Part shown: positions 1 to 8,703 of the stretch, piece by piece
Numbering within the stretch: position 1 is the first letter of the stretch
Layout of the letters: each line of letters begins with the position of its first letter
Assembly: GCA_964347035.1 (NCBI GenBank)
Contig: CAYFXE010000021.1
Span: forward strand, 1-51,681
From: CAYFXE01 sp964347035
GTDB lineage: Bacteria > Acidobacteriota > Aminicenantia > Aminicenantales > Aminicenantaceae
DNA length: 51,681 nucleotides
Direction: 5' to 3'
Position numbers and translations under genes: made by a program
The notes under the pieces: generated by a model
Told to the model about the DNA's origin: nothing
The model's database searches: none
Seen by the model: only the letters and a program-made list of their open reading frames with translations

Positions 1-502
1 ATACTGGGATAATGGCTATCCAGATGGAGGAAACTACTGGTCTGATTACACCGGAGTAGATTTAGACAACGATGGAATTGGCGATACGCCCTATTGGGTA
101 ACTGAAGATGCCAAAGATAACTACCCGTTGATGAGGCCCCGGAATATTGCCCCGGTGGCTGTCGACATCAAACCTGGTTCCTGTCCAAATCCTTTTAATA
201 CAGAGAGTAAGGGAATTTTACCTGTTGCTTTACTTGGTACGGAGGGTTTTGATCCTACAGACATTGATCTTACAACTGTCCTTTTAACTCGAAACGTATG
301 TGGAGATGGAGTGGCTCCAATTCGCTGGTCCGTAGAAGATGTTGCTACACCTTTTGAGGGCGAACTCTGCGATTGTAATGACTTAAATGGTGATGGTTAT
401 TTGGATTTAACATTGAAATTTAAAGCACAAGACGTGTTGTCTACCTTAGGTGATGTCTATGATGGAATTGACCCATATCCCTCCAACCCAGAATCAGCTT
501 AA
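1..502 (+). CDS. C-terminal part of a surface/secreted protein with NosD-type and Ca-binding-like segments (5' partial)
   Basis: The reading frame is open from the left edge (first whole codon at base 2) to TAA at 500-502, so the N-terminus lies outside the window. The first 40 or so residues contain the NYWSDYTG and DNDGIGDTPY motifs that end many NosD-like parallel beta-helix surface proteins. A second segment opens with VDIKPGS and includes PVALLG and a calcium-loop-like DLNGDGYLDL, a module common at the C-terminus of secreted bacterial proteins. In related proteins this module usually runs on for another strand or two; here it stops at YPSNPESA, so the end may be slightly truncated. A role on the cell surface or in the extracellular space is inferred; substrate unknown. 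Confidence 0.7.
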   Translation, partial: YWDNGYPDGGNYWSDYTGVDLDNDGIGDTPYWVTEDAKDNYPLMRPRNIAPVAVDIKPGSCPNPFNTESKGILPVALLGTEGFDPTDIDLTTVLLTRNVCGDGVAPIRWSVEDVATPFEGELCDCNDLNGDGYLDLTLKFKAQDVLSTLGDVYDGIDPYPSNPESA

Positions 503-507
503 GATAT

Positions 508-529
508 GCCCCGCTTGTACGTGCGGGGC
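508..529. repeat. GC-rich palindrome (hairpin), REP-like
   Basis: GCCCCGC (508-514) and GCGGGGC (523-529) can form a 7-bp stem around an 8-base loop just after the stop codon of the preceding gene. There is no T-tract, so a classical intrinsic terminator is unlikely. The flank and left arm, GATATGCCCCGC, recur at 17422-17433, which suggests a dispersed palindromic repeat. Confidence 0.5.
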
Positions 530-689
530 CGATTGAAAACATTTAGGGAATTTATACGGCATAAAAGGGAAAAAACCGAACAAAAATTCTCAGTAAAAGC
601 CGATTTTAATGTCGGCTATCTAATGTTCTTGAGCCATACAATTCAAAGTGTTACACTTGAAAACTCATCTTATCCACGGAGGGATACCC

Positions 690-1661
690 ATGAGACTAAG
701 AGCTTTTTTTGTATGTGTATTGTTTGTCTTCTCCTTTAACTCACTGACAGCAGAGATTCATCGTTTTAAAGCAGCTCAGGGCTGGCAGACCTATGCTGTG
801 CGGGAACCTGTCTTGCGTATAAAACCAGGCGATATCCTGGAGACAAACACTCTTTACTCAGATTTCTTCACAGAAAAAGACGGCCCATGGCCGGGAGAAG
901 TCGGCCCTATCTATGTGGAAGGGGCAACTCCTGATGACACGCTCGTCGTCAAGATCATCAAGATTCGTCCCAATATCGGCACTGGGAGATCCGGGACCTC
1001 GACAGTCTACGGTTCGCTGACCGCTACCAATACAACTCCCATGCTCCACGATCCAGTCCCACCAAAAATGTTTATCTGGAAAATCGATGGCCAAAAGATG
1101 ACAGCCACCCTGAATCTCCCTAACAGCCGGATGGAGAAGGTCAAGGTAAATCTAGTTCCTATGCTGGGCCGGCTGGCGACGGCTCCTCCAGGAGATCAAG
1201 CCATACCCGGAGGAGTGCCTTATAATTTCGGCGGCAACATGGACACCTCATATGCCCGGAAAGGGGCGATCGTCTATCTTCCTATCTTCCATGAAGGCGC
1301 GTATTTTTATTTTGGAGACGTCCATGCCCTACAGGGTGATGGTGAGATTACAGGAAGCGGTATCGAGACTTCGGCTGATATCGCCATCCAGATCGACCTG
1401 ATTAAAGAAAAAAAGATCGAGTGGCCCCGCTTGGAGAATGATGAGTATATCATGGTCGCGGGCTCGATCCGGCCGCTCATGGACGCCTTCCGGATCGCTC
1501 ATGTCGAGATGGTTAAGTGGCTCGAGTCAGACTACGGTTTTGACCGGTGGGAAGCTCTCCAGTTGCTGTCACAGGTAGGTTCCGCTCAAGTGGCCAACGT
1601 CGTGGATCCGAATTACACGGTTATAGCCAAGTTCCCGAAAAAATATCTGCCTAGCAAATAG
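690..1661 (+). CDS. Secreted acetamidase/formamidase family protein
   Basis: The protein is 323 residues and starts at ATG 690, chosen because GGAGGGA lies just upstream and the first 22 residues form a clean signal peptide; an upstream ATG at 648 would bury that signal. The mature part follows the acetamidase/formamidase (FmdA/AmdA) fold: a VEGATPDDTL segment, GGNMDTS in the middle and FGDVHALQGDGE, which carries the conserved Asp/His metal region. Known members hydrolyse short amides to ammonia and the acid and are mostly cytoplasmic; export to the periplasm is seen in several environmental groups. The actual amide substrate cannot be read from sequence. It is convergent with the S15-type hydrolase, 14 bases away. 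Confidence 0.85.
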   Translation: MRLRAFFVCVLFVFSFNSLTAEIHRFKAAQGWQTYAVREPVLRIKPGDILETNTLYSDFFTEKDGPWPGEVGPIYVEGATPDDTLVVKIIKIRPNIGTGRSGTSTVYGSLTATNTTPMLHDPVPPKMFIWKIDGQKMTATLNLPNSRMEKVKVNLVPMLGRLATAPPGDQAIPGGVPYNFGGNMDTSYARKGAIVYLPIFHEGAYFYFGDVHALQGDGEITGSGIETSADIAIQIDLIKEKKIEWPRLENDEYIMVAGSIRPLMDAFRIAHVEMVKWLESDYGFDRWEALQLLSQVGSAQVANVVDPNYTVIAKFPKKYLPSK

Positions 1662-1675
1662 ATTTTTAATACACG

Positions 1676-3553
1676 TCACTTCTGGAACATTATTTTTATC
1701 GGAAGTTTAACCTGGGAAGGATACTTTATATTGCGATAAAGTTTGATCGTCGGCGTTAGCTGCATTTCATATAGCTCTGTGTTGCCTTTATCGGCACAGG
1801 TCAATGTTAACCGGATGCGGTGGCCTCTATCAAAGACATTGGATACGGGATGCAGATCAAAGACAAGCTCTGCTGGCTCATCTGACGATATATTCTGGGT
1901 AGCGATTGTGGTGATGGGATGATACGGTAGTTCCAAGTTATCATAGGGAGGAGGGGCGACAGCTCTGCTGGATGCTCTGAGCATCCCTTCCGAGATATAG
2001 TGTGAAAAACCTTGGCCGTCTACCTCTTCCAGGTAGGCATAAAAATCTCCATCCGGAGCATCGGATGTGATATACAGGGTAACGACCGGATGGCCGACGA
2101 CAGTAACGTCCTCATCCAAAGGAAAACTCGTGAAGGTCAATCCTTTACGGTCATTTTCTGTCATATCAGGATAATTCATGTCCACTCCGGCCCCGTTATG
2201 CCATCGTGTGGCATCTCCGGTGGTAGCAGTATAGTCCACTTTATAGGAATCATATCCCTCTTCTTCAGCGGGCGATTCAGCCGACAAGATACCGTCATTG
2301 ACAGATTCTATGCTTCCGGATTTTCCCTTCGAGAAATAATAAGATCTGGCTTCTGACTCCGGCAGCGGCCATTCGCTCGCTTGATGCCAGGACCACTTCT
2401 CTGGATTATGCAGGACCGCATAATTTATAGGAGGCTCTTCCATTATGCCGTTGTCGATCCCCTTCAGCCAATAGTCAAACCATCTCAGCTGTTCGATTTT
2501 CACCAGGCGGCCTCGTTCCTCGCTGATGGCCTCCTTCCAGTAACCGTGGGGCCAGGCCCCGACCGTTAATTTCTTCGGTGTTTTCAGGTTTACAAACCAT
2601 TGAAATGAATCTCGAGCATAAATATCCAACCAGCCGCCCCAGAAATACACAGGAATTCCGGATTCATTGATGGCCTCGATATGGGTGGATGGTGTGGTGG
2701 ATGCATATTCTGCGTCCCACACGGGATCATCACGGAATTTGATCTTTCTCGCTTCAGGAATCACATCCCAGTTATCTTCATGCTGAGCCATGGCTTCTTT
2801 GAGCATGACGCCTTCCGGGTCTTCATCGACAGGAGCTGCCGGGATCTCTGTATCAAGCTGTCGGGTGAGATCACCCCATAAATTGATAAAACCTTCTCTG
2901 TAAATGCCCCCCTCCCGGACCAGCATGAACAGATCAAAGGCGGCCACACGCGGGAAAATGGCCTTGAGATGAGGTGGAGCCTGGCTGGCCGTCATGAACT
3001 GGGTGACCCCCAGGTAGGAGCCGCCGTACATGCCGATGTTTCCGTCGCACCAGGGCTGGGCAGCGAGCCATTCCGTGATTTCGTAAGCATCGCGGGTTTC
3101 TTCTTCGGAAAATGTCTTTATGTATCTTCCGTAAGAAGCCCCTCCTCCCCGGACATCTGCTGCTGCGACCACATACCCATGTTTGACGAGGAGCTGGAGG
3201 TCACTGTTTCTATCCACGATAGAATAGATCTTGCCCTCTCTTAAAACAGCTCTATGGTAGCGGTGGTGAGTCCAGACACAGGGAAGCGGCTCTTCCACAG
3301 CCTTACCGTCCACGGCGGGCCGCACAATATCGACAGCCAGCTTGACGCCGTCACGCATCTTAATATATTGCGAGGTTCGTACCCATTCCTCGTATTTGGC
3401 AGTGGAATAACCTTCGTATTTTCCAAATTCGGATAAAGCGCCAGAAGGCACCTGTGTTTTTTGCTTCTTTTTACAGCGGGGGGTTAGAAACAAACAACAG
3501 AAGGCTGCTGTTAAAAATAGAATGAGTATTGTTTTTTTGTTGAGCTTAAGCAT
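1676..3553 (-). CDS. Secreted CocE/NonD (X-Pro dipeptidyl-peptidase S15) family hydrolase
   Basis: This 625-residue protein has an N-terminal hydrophobic export signal (about residues 8-26, no clear lipobox) followed by an alpha/beta-hydrolase domain. The nucleophile elbow is GGSYLG with Ser179, preceded by the DVRGGGAS stretch typical of S15/CocE enzymes. The C-terminal third has the jelly-roll features of the X-Pro dipeptidyl-peptidase C-terminal domain (PVVTLYITSDAPDGDFYAYLEEV and RIRLTL regions). Family members cleave X-Pro dipeptides or act as esterases/acylases on small substrates. Start ATG 3553 has AAGGAGAG upstream. With other exported hydrolases in the window it fits a peptide-scavenging lifestyle; the true substrate is uncertain. 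Confidence 0.88.
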   Translation of the reverse strand: MLKLNKKTILILFLTAAFCCLFLTPRCKKKQKTQVPSGALSEFGKYEGYSTAKYEEWVRTSQYIKMRDGVKLAVDIVRPAVDGKAVEEPLPCVWTHHRYHRAVLREGKIYSIVDRNSDLQLLVKHGYVVAAADVRGGGASYGRYIKTFSEEETRDAYEITEWLAAQPWCDGNIGMYGGSYLGVTQFMTASQAPPHLKAIFPRVAAFDLFMLVREGGIYREGFINLWGDLTRQLDTEIPAAPVDEDPEGVMLKEAMAQHEDNWDVIPEARKIKFRDDPVWDAEYASTTPSTHIEAINESGIPVYFWGGWLDIYARDSFQWFVNLKTPKKLTVGAWPHGYWKEAISEERGRLVKIEQLRWFDYWLKGIDNGIMEEPPINYAVLHNPEKWSWHQASEWPLPESEARSYYFSKGKSGSIESVNDGILSAESPAEEEGYDSYKVDYTATTGDATRWHNGAGVDMNYPDMTENDRKGLTFTSFPLDEDVTVVGHPVVTLYITSDAPDGDFYAYLEEVDGQGFSHYISEGMLRASSRAVAPPPYDNLELPYHPITTIATQNISSDEPAELVFDLHPVSNVFDRGHRIRLTLTCADKGNTELYEMQLTPTIKLYRNIKYPSQVKLPIKIMFQK

Positions 3554-3672
3554 GAATTCTCTCCTTATTTAAATCCGAAAGATATGGAAGACATCGCAAT
3601 AAATTTTTAAAATATGCATCATGATTCTTAAACGATTTTTTACCTTTTCCCACCTCTTACGTCAAGGTTGAT

Positions 3673-3700
3673 TTTATGAATGATAATTTTTCATTGTCAA
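3673..3700 (-). promoter_or_regulatory. Candidate sigma70-type promoter for the S15-type hydrolase
   Basis: On the minus strand, TTGACA (3700-3695) is followed after 16 bases by CATAAA (3678-3673). The -35 box is perfect and the -10 box matches 4 of 6. It lies about 120 bases upstream of the start codon in an otherwise gene-free AT-rich stretch. Confidence 0.4.
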
Positions 3701-3813
3701 ATTTGACTAATCTTTTCTTAATGATTATCTTATAAGCCATCGATCAGTAAGAGTTATGATGAAGTGCTCCCGTGTCAGTTCAAGTCGTCAAATAAGGCGA
3801 AATTTTAAGATAA

Positions 3814-4026
3814 TATTCCCAAATAAGGAGGATAAAGGTTGTCACATTCGAGATACAGCCGAAGGCGATCAAGATTTTTGGTGATGTGGCCGTTGTCCAT
3901 TATTCTATCGACTGGATTAGTCAAGATTCAGAGGGGAAAGAAGAAAAGATGAAAACGCGGATTACTCACACCTGGATGAAGCAAGATGGAAAATGGAGAA
4001 TCATCGGCGGGATGAGTTCCGAATGA
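3814..4026 (+). pseudogene. Decayed DUF4440/SnoaL-like (NTF2-fold) C-terminal fragment
   Basis: The frame is open from 3814 to TGA 4024-4026 and from 3841 encodes a sequence with the signature of the second half of a DUF4440/SnoaL-like domain: VAVVHYSIDW, then a polar turn, then THTWMKQDGKWRII. No start codon precedes this region; TAA at 3811-3813 blocks the frame, and the only in-frame ATG (3949) is inside the domain. A ribosome-binding-like AAGGAGG (3825-3831) sits upstream, as if the 5' half was deleted and the fragment moved next to it. It is the only coding remnant in the 669-base gap between the S15-type hydrolase and the kinase. Intact proteins of this fold are small and have varied or unknown functions. 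Confidence 0.55.
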
Positions 4027-4064
4027 ATGCTGTCAATAGATCTTCATTGCAAAATCACACTCCC

Positions 4065-4093
4065 TTGACTTTCTTTTGATCGAGTTTTATCCT
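4065..4093 (+). promoter_or_regulatory. Candidate sigma70-type promoter for the hybrid kinase
   Basis: TTGACT (4065-4070) is separated by 17 bases from TATCCT (4088-4093), about 130 bases upstream of the histidine kinase start. No other coding sequence lies between. Confidence 0.35.
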
Positions 4094-4222
4094 TTTCAAG
4101 GATTATAGAGATCGAGATATGATAAGAGTGGACCGTTTACAACGACGACCAAGGAATCCCATCTTTCTTTCCTTTAACCATCCTTACCTCGATGAGATTT
4201 TAACCGGGAGAAAGGAAGTGTA

Positions 4223-6884
4223 ATGCAGTCATTGGAAACGATTTTTTTTGATTTGAACATCCACACCGCTCCCCCCTTGATTGTCGGATTCCTGATGTTT
4301 GTGCTGGGTATCGTTACCCTAATCAGGGATAAGGCATCCAGAGTCAGTTCTTCATTTTTTATGGTCACCCTGAGCATATTTCTCTGGTTAGGCTCTTTAG
4401 CATGGCTCTACTCAGCTTCCAGCGAGGCGGAGGCGCTGTTGTGGGCCAAGATTGAGCATTTCGGAGTAGCTTTTATCCCGAGCTTCTTCTTCCTGTTTAC
4501 TCTGGATATTGTCCGGCAGTATAAAAAATATAAATATTTTGGCTGGGCCACACTTGCACTTTCTGGAATGTTTTGTGTCGGTTTTATATTTTCACCTTAT
4601 CTGATCGAAGGTGTTCAGCGCTCGCAATGGGGATATCACGCTCGTTACGGACCTTATGCGTTTTTTCTAATCGTGTATATCGGCCTTTTTTTACTGATCA
4701 GCTTGGATTTGCTCTGGGTTGAATATCTCAAAAGCTCTTCGGAACGTGAACGTAGCCGTCTCATGGGTATCTTTCTCGGGGTTGTTGTCGGATTGTTAGG
4801 AGCAGTCGATTTTTTACTCACATTCGGAATCCAAGTTTATCCACTTGGATATATCCCTATGTTTGTTTGTACTTTGATTCTCGGGCATACCATCATGCGC
4901 TTCAAGTTAGTAGATCTAACGCCCGCCTTCGCCGCAAGAAATATCTTGGAGACGACGGAAGGTCTGGTGGTGGTTGTTGATCTTGAAGGACGCATCTCTT
5001 TGGCTAATCGTTCGTTGTGTGAGCTACTCGGCTTTCAAGAGCGAGAACTGAACGGGCAGATGATATCTATGCTTTTTGACACAAGTGATAGAAATTTTCC
5101 GAAAAAGATCAGTAAATACTGGTCTATCAAGCATGAAGAGATGATATGGCGGAAAAAGGATGGAACAGATGTTGAGATGAGCGTCTCGGCCTCTGTGATT
5201 AGGGATAAGCTTGGAGAGCCCGCTGGGATTGTCTATGCGGCTATGGATATTAGCGAATTGAAAAAAACCCAGGAAGAAATGATGTTGGCCAAGGAGGATG
5301 CTGAGCGAGCCAATCAAGCTAAAAGCGAGTTCCTCGCCAACATGTCCCATGAGATAAGGACTCCNNNNNNNNNNTGCCGTGCTAGGATTTTCTGATATTT
5401 TAACAGACACTTCACTGAGTGACCTCCAGAAGGATTATGTGGATAACATAAGGAAGAGCGGGAAGTTACTGTTGGCTCTGTTGAGCGATATCCTGGATTT
5501 TTCTAAGATCGAGGCCAGGGAAGTTCAGCTGGAAGAGATCGACTTCAACTTGAAAAAATTGGTGGAGGATGTGCTGAGAATATCGAGGCCGAGAATTGCG
5601 AGGGAGGATGTTGAACTGTACTATTATTACGATGAAAATGTGCCTACTTTTTTCAGAGGAGATCCAACCCGTGTGAGACAAATCGTGTTGAACCTCCTGA
5701 ACAATGCGATAAAATTCACCGAGAAGGGCGAGATCGGGGTGTGTGTGCAACTTACTGAGAACAAACCAGAGGAGAGTTTTTATACAATACAGATATCGGT
5801 GAAAGACACTGGAATCGGGATATCCAAGGACAAACGAGAAATGATCTTCGATGCCTTCAGCCAGGCTGACTCTTCCACAACCAGGAAATTCGGAGGGACT
5901 GGGCTGGGATTAGCCATAACCAGAGCCTTGGTGAGTAAAATGGAAGGCAAGATTTGGGTCGAGTCCGAGGAGGGTAAGGGGAGCGAGTTCTCCTTTACCC
6001 TAAAACTCAAGCAGTCGGATCCGTCCGCCTTCGACGATATTGCGCCAGTCGAGGTTAAGAGTCTTAAGGGCAAGAAGGTGTTTATTGTCGATGATAATGA
6101 CAATGCCCGTCGTCTTATTGTATCATTCTGTGGGAAGGTGGGATTAAACGTCATTTCTGAGGTCTCATCAGCAAAAGAAGCTTTGGATAGATTGGAAAGG
6201 ATCGACGAGATTCCAGATTTGATCATATCAGACATCATGATGCCAGAACTGGATGGCTACGATTTTGCCAATCAGCTCAAGAAAATCAGTAAACTCAGAG
6301 AAACGAAGCTTGTGGCTGTCTCGTCGGATGCCAGGCCAGGTACGGCAAGTAAGGCCAAAAGATCTGGGTTTGATGCGTTTATAACCAAACCAGTGACAGA
6401 GGAAGGAGTCATCAACGTCATCAAGACGGTCTTGGGAGATAAAAGAGAAGAAGGACAGATCGTCACAACTCATATGGCCGTAGAACTTACAGAGAAGAAA
6501 ATCAAAGTGCTCGTCGCCGATGACGATCCTGTCAACCAGAAGCTGATAAGAATATTACTACAAAAACTCGGGTACGAAGAAGACATTGTCTCCAATGGGA
6601 AAGAGGCTGTCGAAAGGGTCATGACGAAGGAATATGATATCTGTTTAATGGACATGAAGATGCCAGTGATGGACGGTGTTGATGCCACTAAGAAAATCAG
6701 AAAGGAAAACTACACTCTTCCGATTATTGCCTTAACAGCCGCGGCGCTTAAAGAGGATATGGACAGATGTCTCGAGGCCGGAATGAATGACTTTGTGGCC
6801 CAACCAGTGACCATCAATAGTTTAAAGCAGAAACTTCTGGAGTGGACAGGAATTAAGCAGGAAAAGCCACAAGATAAGAAATAA
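4223..6884 (+). CDS. 7TM-PAS hybrid sensor histidine kinase with two receiver domains (interrupted by a sequencing gap)
   Basis: The two open stretches on either side of the N run join into one gene of about 880 residues. Order: seven membrane segments of the histidine-kinase N-terminal 7TM type (about 1-225), a PAS domain (about 235-355), HisKA with the phospho-acceptor His376 in MSHEIRTP, HATPase_c with NNAIKFTEKGE (N box), DTGIGIS and GGTGLGL, then two REC domains with acceptor Asp in ISDIMMPELDG and MDMKMPVMDG. It would sense a membrane or periplasmic cue, autophosphorylate, and pass phosphate through the receivers. No response regulator or DNA-binding partner is adjacent, so its output is unknown. 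ATG 4223 has GGAAG upstream. The frame change at the gap is explained by gap length, not by mutation. Confidence 0.88.
5365..5374. other. Assembly gap (10 N) inside the kinase HisKA domain
   Basis: The N run falls between RTP and xAVLGFSDIL of the H-box helix. HisKA domains here almost always read RTPMNAVxGFS. That would require six real bases (the last base of the Pro codon, ATG and two bases of the Asn codon), which restores the downstream frame exactly; the 10 N are therefore a placeholder. Confidence 0.85.
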
Positions 6885-6893
6885 GGAAGAGAA

Positions 6894-7373
6894 TTATATT
6901 TTGTTGAGTCGCGCTAACCTATTGTTGAGCAGCATGATGTGCTTCATCTCTTCCTTGATAATTTCCTCTAGTTTATTTTTACCGAGATAAGCGGGGACCA
7001 ATTCCTTCATGCCCAAGTAAAAAACGACTGAGTCTTTTTCTGCTGTGAGGGCTGCTTTCAGAATCTCTTCGAGCGAGGATGTATCAATTTCTTTTTCAAA
7101 AAAAACTCGGGTATCTGCCAGGGATTTGAGATAAAGATTAGCTTCGTTGTTAGCGTCGAACGTTGGAGTCAACCTCTCTTTTTCGGAAAGTTCGGATCTC
7201 ATAGCGGCGAAGGTCTTGATATGGCCGTCCTCCATCGATGCTAGCTTGAGCAGAAGATCTTTTACCGAAGCATCCTGAACGTTTTCTGCGGTTGTTCTGT
7301 AGAATTTTGCTCCGTTCTTTTCAAGCTGTTCTGCCATTTCGAAGATTTCATCTGCACTGAAGACAAAGCTCAT
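6894..7373 (-). CDS. Rubrerythrin/ferritin-like diiron protein without rubredoxin domain
   Basis: The protein is 159 residues from ATG 7373, chosen over an upstream ATG because GAGGAGG lies 9 bases before it. It is an all-helical ferritin-like four-helix bundle with the expected diiron ligands: Glu18 in LEKNGAKFY, Glu48 and His51 in MEDGH, a second-half AEKDSVVFY, and EEMKH near the C-terminus. No CxxC rubredoxin pair is present, so it belongs to the short rubrerythrin-like (erythrin-type) group. Such proteins are linked to peroxide or oxygen detoxification or iron handling in anaerobes. It ends 10 bases from the convergent kinase gene. Confidence 0.8.
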   Translation of the reverse strand: MSFVFSADEIFEMAEQLEKNGAKFYRTTAENVQDASVKDLLLKLASMEDGHIKTFAAMRSELSEKERLTPTFDANNEANLYLKSLADTRVFFEKEIDTSSLEEILKAALTAEKDSVVFYLGMKELVPAYLGKNKLEEIIKEEMKHIMLLNNRLARLNKI

Positions 7374-7490
7374 TTTCGATATCCTCCTCGATAAAATATA
7401 CATAATTTATAGAATTTCTTCAAATCTAGAAATGAGATCAGACTTTGAAAACTGAAAGGAAGCTGTCTTAAGCGGAAGACTGGTAATTGT

Positions 7491-7519
7491 TTGACTCCAG
7501 ACCTTGCCTTTGCTATAAG
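7491..7519 (+). promoter_or_regulatory. Strong candidate sigma70-type promoter
   Basis: TTGACT (7491-7496), a 17-base spacer and TATAAG (7514-7519) match the consensus at 5 of 6 positions in each box. It stands 90 bases upstream of the small membrane protein at 7607, with GGGAGG as its ribosome-binding site, and would drive the two-gene unit 7607-8282. Confidence 0.5.
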
Positions 7520-7606
7520 GGGAAAGATAAATTAATGGAGGAATATAAGGAGGGGAGGGAGTTATACATCTTCATGAGTAATCTAAATCAATCGGGAGGA
7601 TAAAAC

Positions 7607-7876
7607 ATGATTTTGTGGGTATTGGCCCTGGCTATTTTAACGATTTTGTCTTATCTGTCAGATGTGGGGATTATCACCTTCATGCGGACTCTAAGGATTC
7701 CATTCTTGAATGCATCTCTTTTAAGCATTCTGATCCTACTCTGTACAGCAGGCATATTGGGAAGAATGCTCTTGATGGCAAGGAGGGGAGAAAAAGAATC
7801 TCTTAGGGAAAGAATAATTGAACTAGAGAAGAATTTAAAGACTTTACCTGGAAGGGAGAAGCCAACAGAGATTTGA
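7607..7876 (+). CDS. Small two-helix membrane protein with a C-terminal coiled coil, function unknown
   Basis: This 89-residue protein has two hydrophobic segments (about 1-20 and 35-58) followed by a charged, helical tail with a heptad-like pattern (RERIIELEKNLKTL). The start has a good GGGAGG site 8 bases upstream. The layout, two TM helices plus a short cytoplasmic coiled coil, resembles LapA-like proteins, but no diagnostic motif supports that name. It precedes the pseudopilin-like gene by 34 bases, so the two are probably transcribed together. Confidence 0.55.
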   Translation: MILWVLALAILTILSYLSDVGIITFMRTLRIPFLNASLLSILILLCTAGILGRMLLMARRGEKESLRERIIELEKNLKTLPGREKPTEI

Positions 7877-7910
7877 AGAGTTTTATAGGTTTTCATCTGG
7901 ATCATTGACT

Positions 7911-8282
7911 ATGAGAATAAAAGGTTTTCTGGCAATTCTCCTCCTGGTTATGTTAGTAGTATTCTTTTTATACGTGATTAAGGCCGGAAAACACGGGCAA
8001 TTACCTGGTCAGATTGAAGCGTTTAACTCGATGAAAGACAAATTAACCAGGACAAATCTGAAGACTTTGGAAAGAGTGATCATCTCTCATATAGCACAGA
8101 AGGGAGAAACTCCCCAAAAGCTCCAAGATCTCGATAAATTTCATCTGATTTCTGCGGCCAGAGTAGATGCTTGGGGAACAATCATCAAGTACAAAAAGCT
8201 TTCAGAGACTCGATTTCAGCTTATCTCTGCCGGGAAGGATAGACGGTTCAAAACTGAGGATGATATTACTTCGGAATATTAA
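7911..8282 (+). CDS. Membrane-anchored protein with type II secretion GspG-like C-terminal region
   Basis: The protein is 123 residues from ATG 7911; a TTG two codons upstream is possible. One N-terminal transmembrane helix (about 4-24) is followed by a helical linker. The C-terminal 40 residues (DAWGTIIKYK, then FQLISAGKDRRFKTEDD) match the conserved end of major pseudopilins (DPWGxxYxY...LxSxGxDGxxGTxDDI). It lacks a prepilin peptidase site (no G|FTLxE), so it is not a canonical pseudopilin but a protein that reuses the C-terminal module. No other secretion genes are nearby. The molecular role is unknown. Confidence 0.6.
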   Translation: MRIKGFLAILLLVMLVVFFLYVIKAGKHGQLPGQIEAFNSMKDKLTRTNLKTLERVIISHIAQKGETPQKLQDLDKFHLISAARVDAWGTIIKYKKLSETRFQLISAGKDRRFKTEDDITSEY

Positions 8283-8305
8283 CGTCGGGATCGATTTGAG
8301 GAGTA

Positions 8306-8683
8306 TTACTTTTTTTTAGGAGAGAAGAGAAGATATTTGATTTTCCTCCACAGACTCCTTTTCTCTTCGGCATCCTCGATTTCCAACTTCTGAGTAGATT
8401 TTCTGAACTTAGTTCGAGAGCTTTTCTCAGTACCCTTCAATTGCATGTTTAGATTGTATGTCTTTCTTTTCTCTGGGTCTTTTAAATGGCGATAGGCCTC
8501 TTCAATTCTCCTTAAAATATACCATCTTTCCTTATCAGAGAGAAGCCTATAGTGAGCCAAGGAGTCTCGACTGTAAGTGGATTTTCCGAGTTGATAAGCT
8601 CTTTCTATGTCCTTCGGCGAAGCATTCTCGTCCAGATTAAGGATTTCGTAATAGCTCATCTCTTCGATTTTTTTCATCAGCAT
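8306..8683 (-). CDS. Degenerate J-domain protein lacking the HPD motif
   Basis: This 125-residue protein starts with a J-domain-like fold: YYEILNLDENASPKDIERAY for helices I-II and IEEAYRHLKDPEKRKTYN for helices III-IV. The loop that should carry HPD, needed to stimulate DnaK ATPase, reads instead through STYSRDSLAHYRLL, so no HPD is present. The remainder is a basic tail. It lies 20 bases downstream of the MinD-like ATPase gene on the same strand and is likely co-expressed with it. A co-chaperone role is doubtful; an adaptor or partner of the ATPase is more likely, but this is inference. Confidence 0.65.
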   Translation of the reverse strand: MLMKKIEEMSYYEILNLDENASPKDIERAYQLGKSTYSRDSLAHYRLLSDKERWYILRRIEEAYRHLKDPEKRKTYNLNMQLKGTEKSSRTKFRKSTQKLEIEDAEEKRSLWRKIKYLLFSPKKK

Positions 8684-8703
8684 GTCGATTTATGATTCGC
8701 AGT

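Noticed and set aside
508..529. Intrinsic terminator
   Set aside because: A strong stem but no run of T after it.
858..1094. Minus-strand frame inside the acetamidase-like gene
   Set aside because: It is a shadow of a well-supported gene and has no start signal or family similarity.
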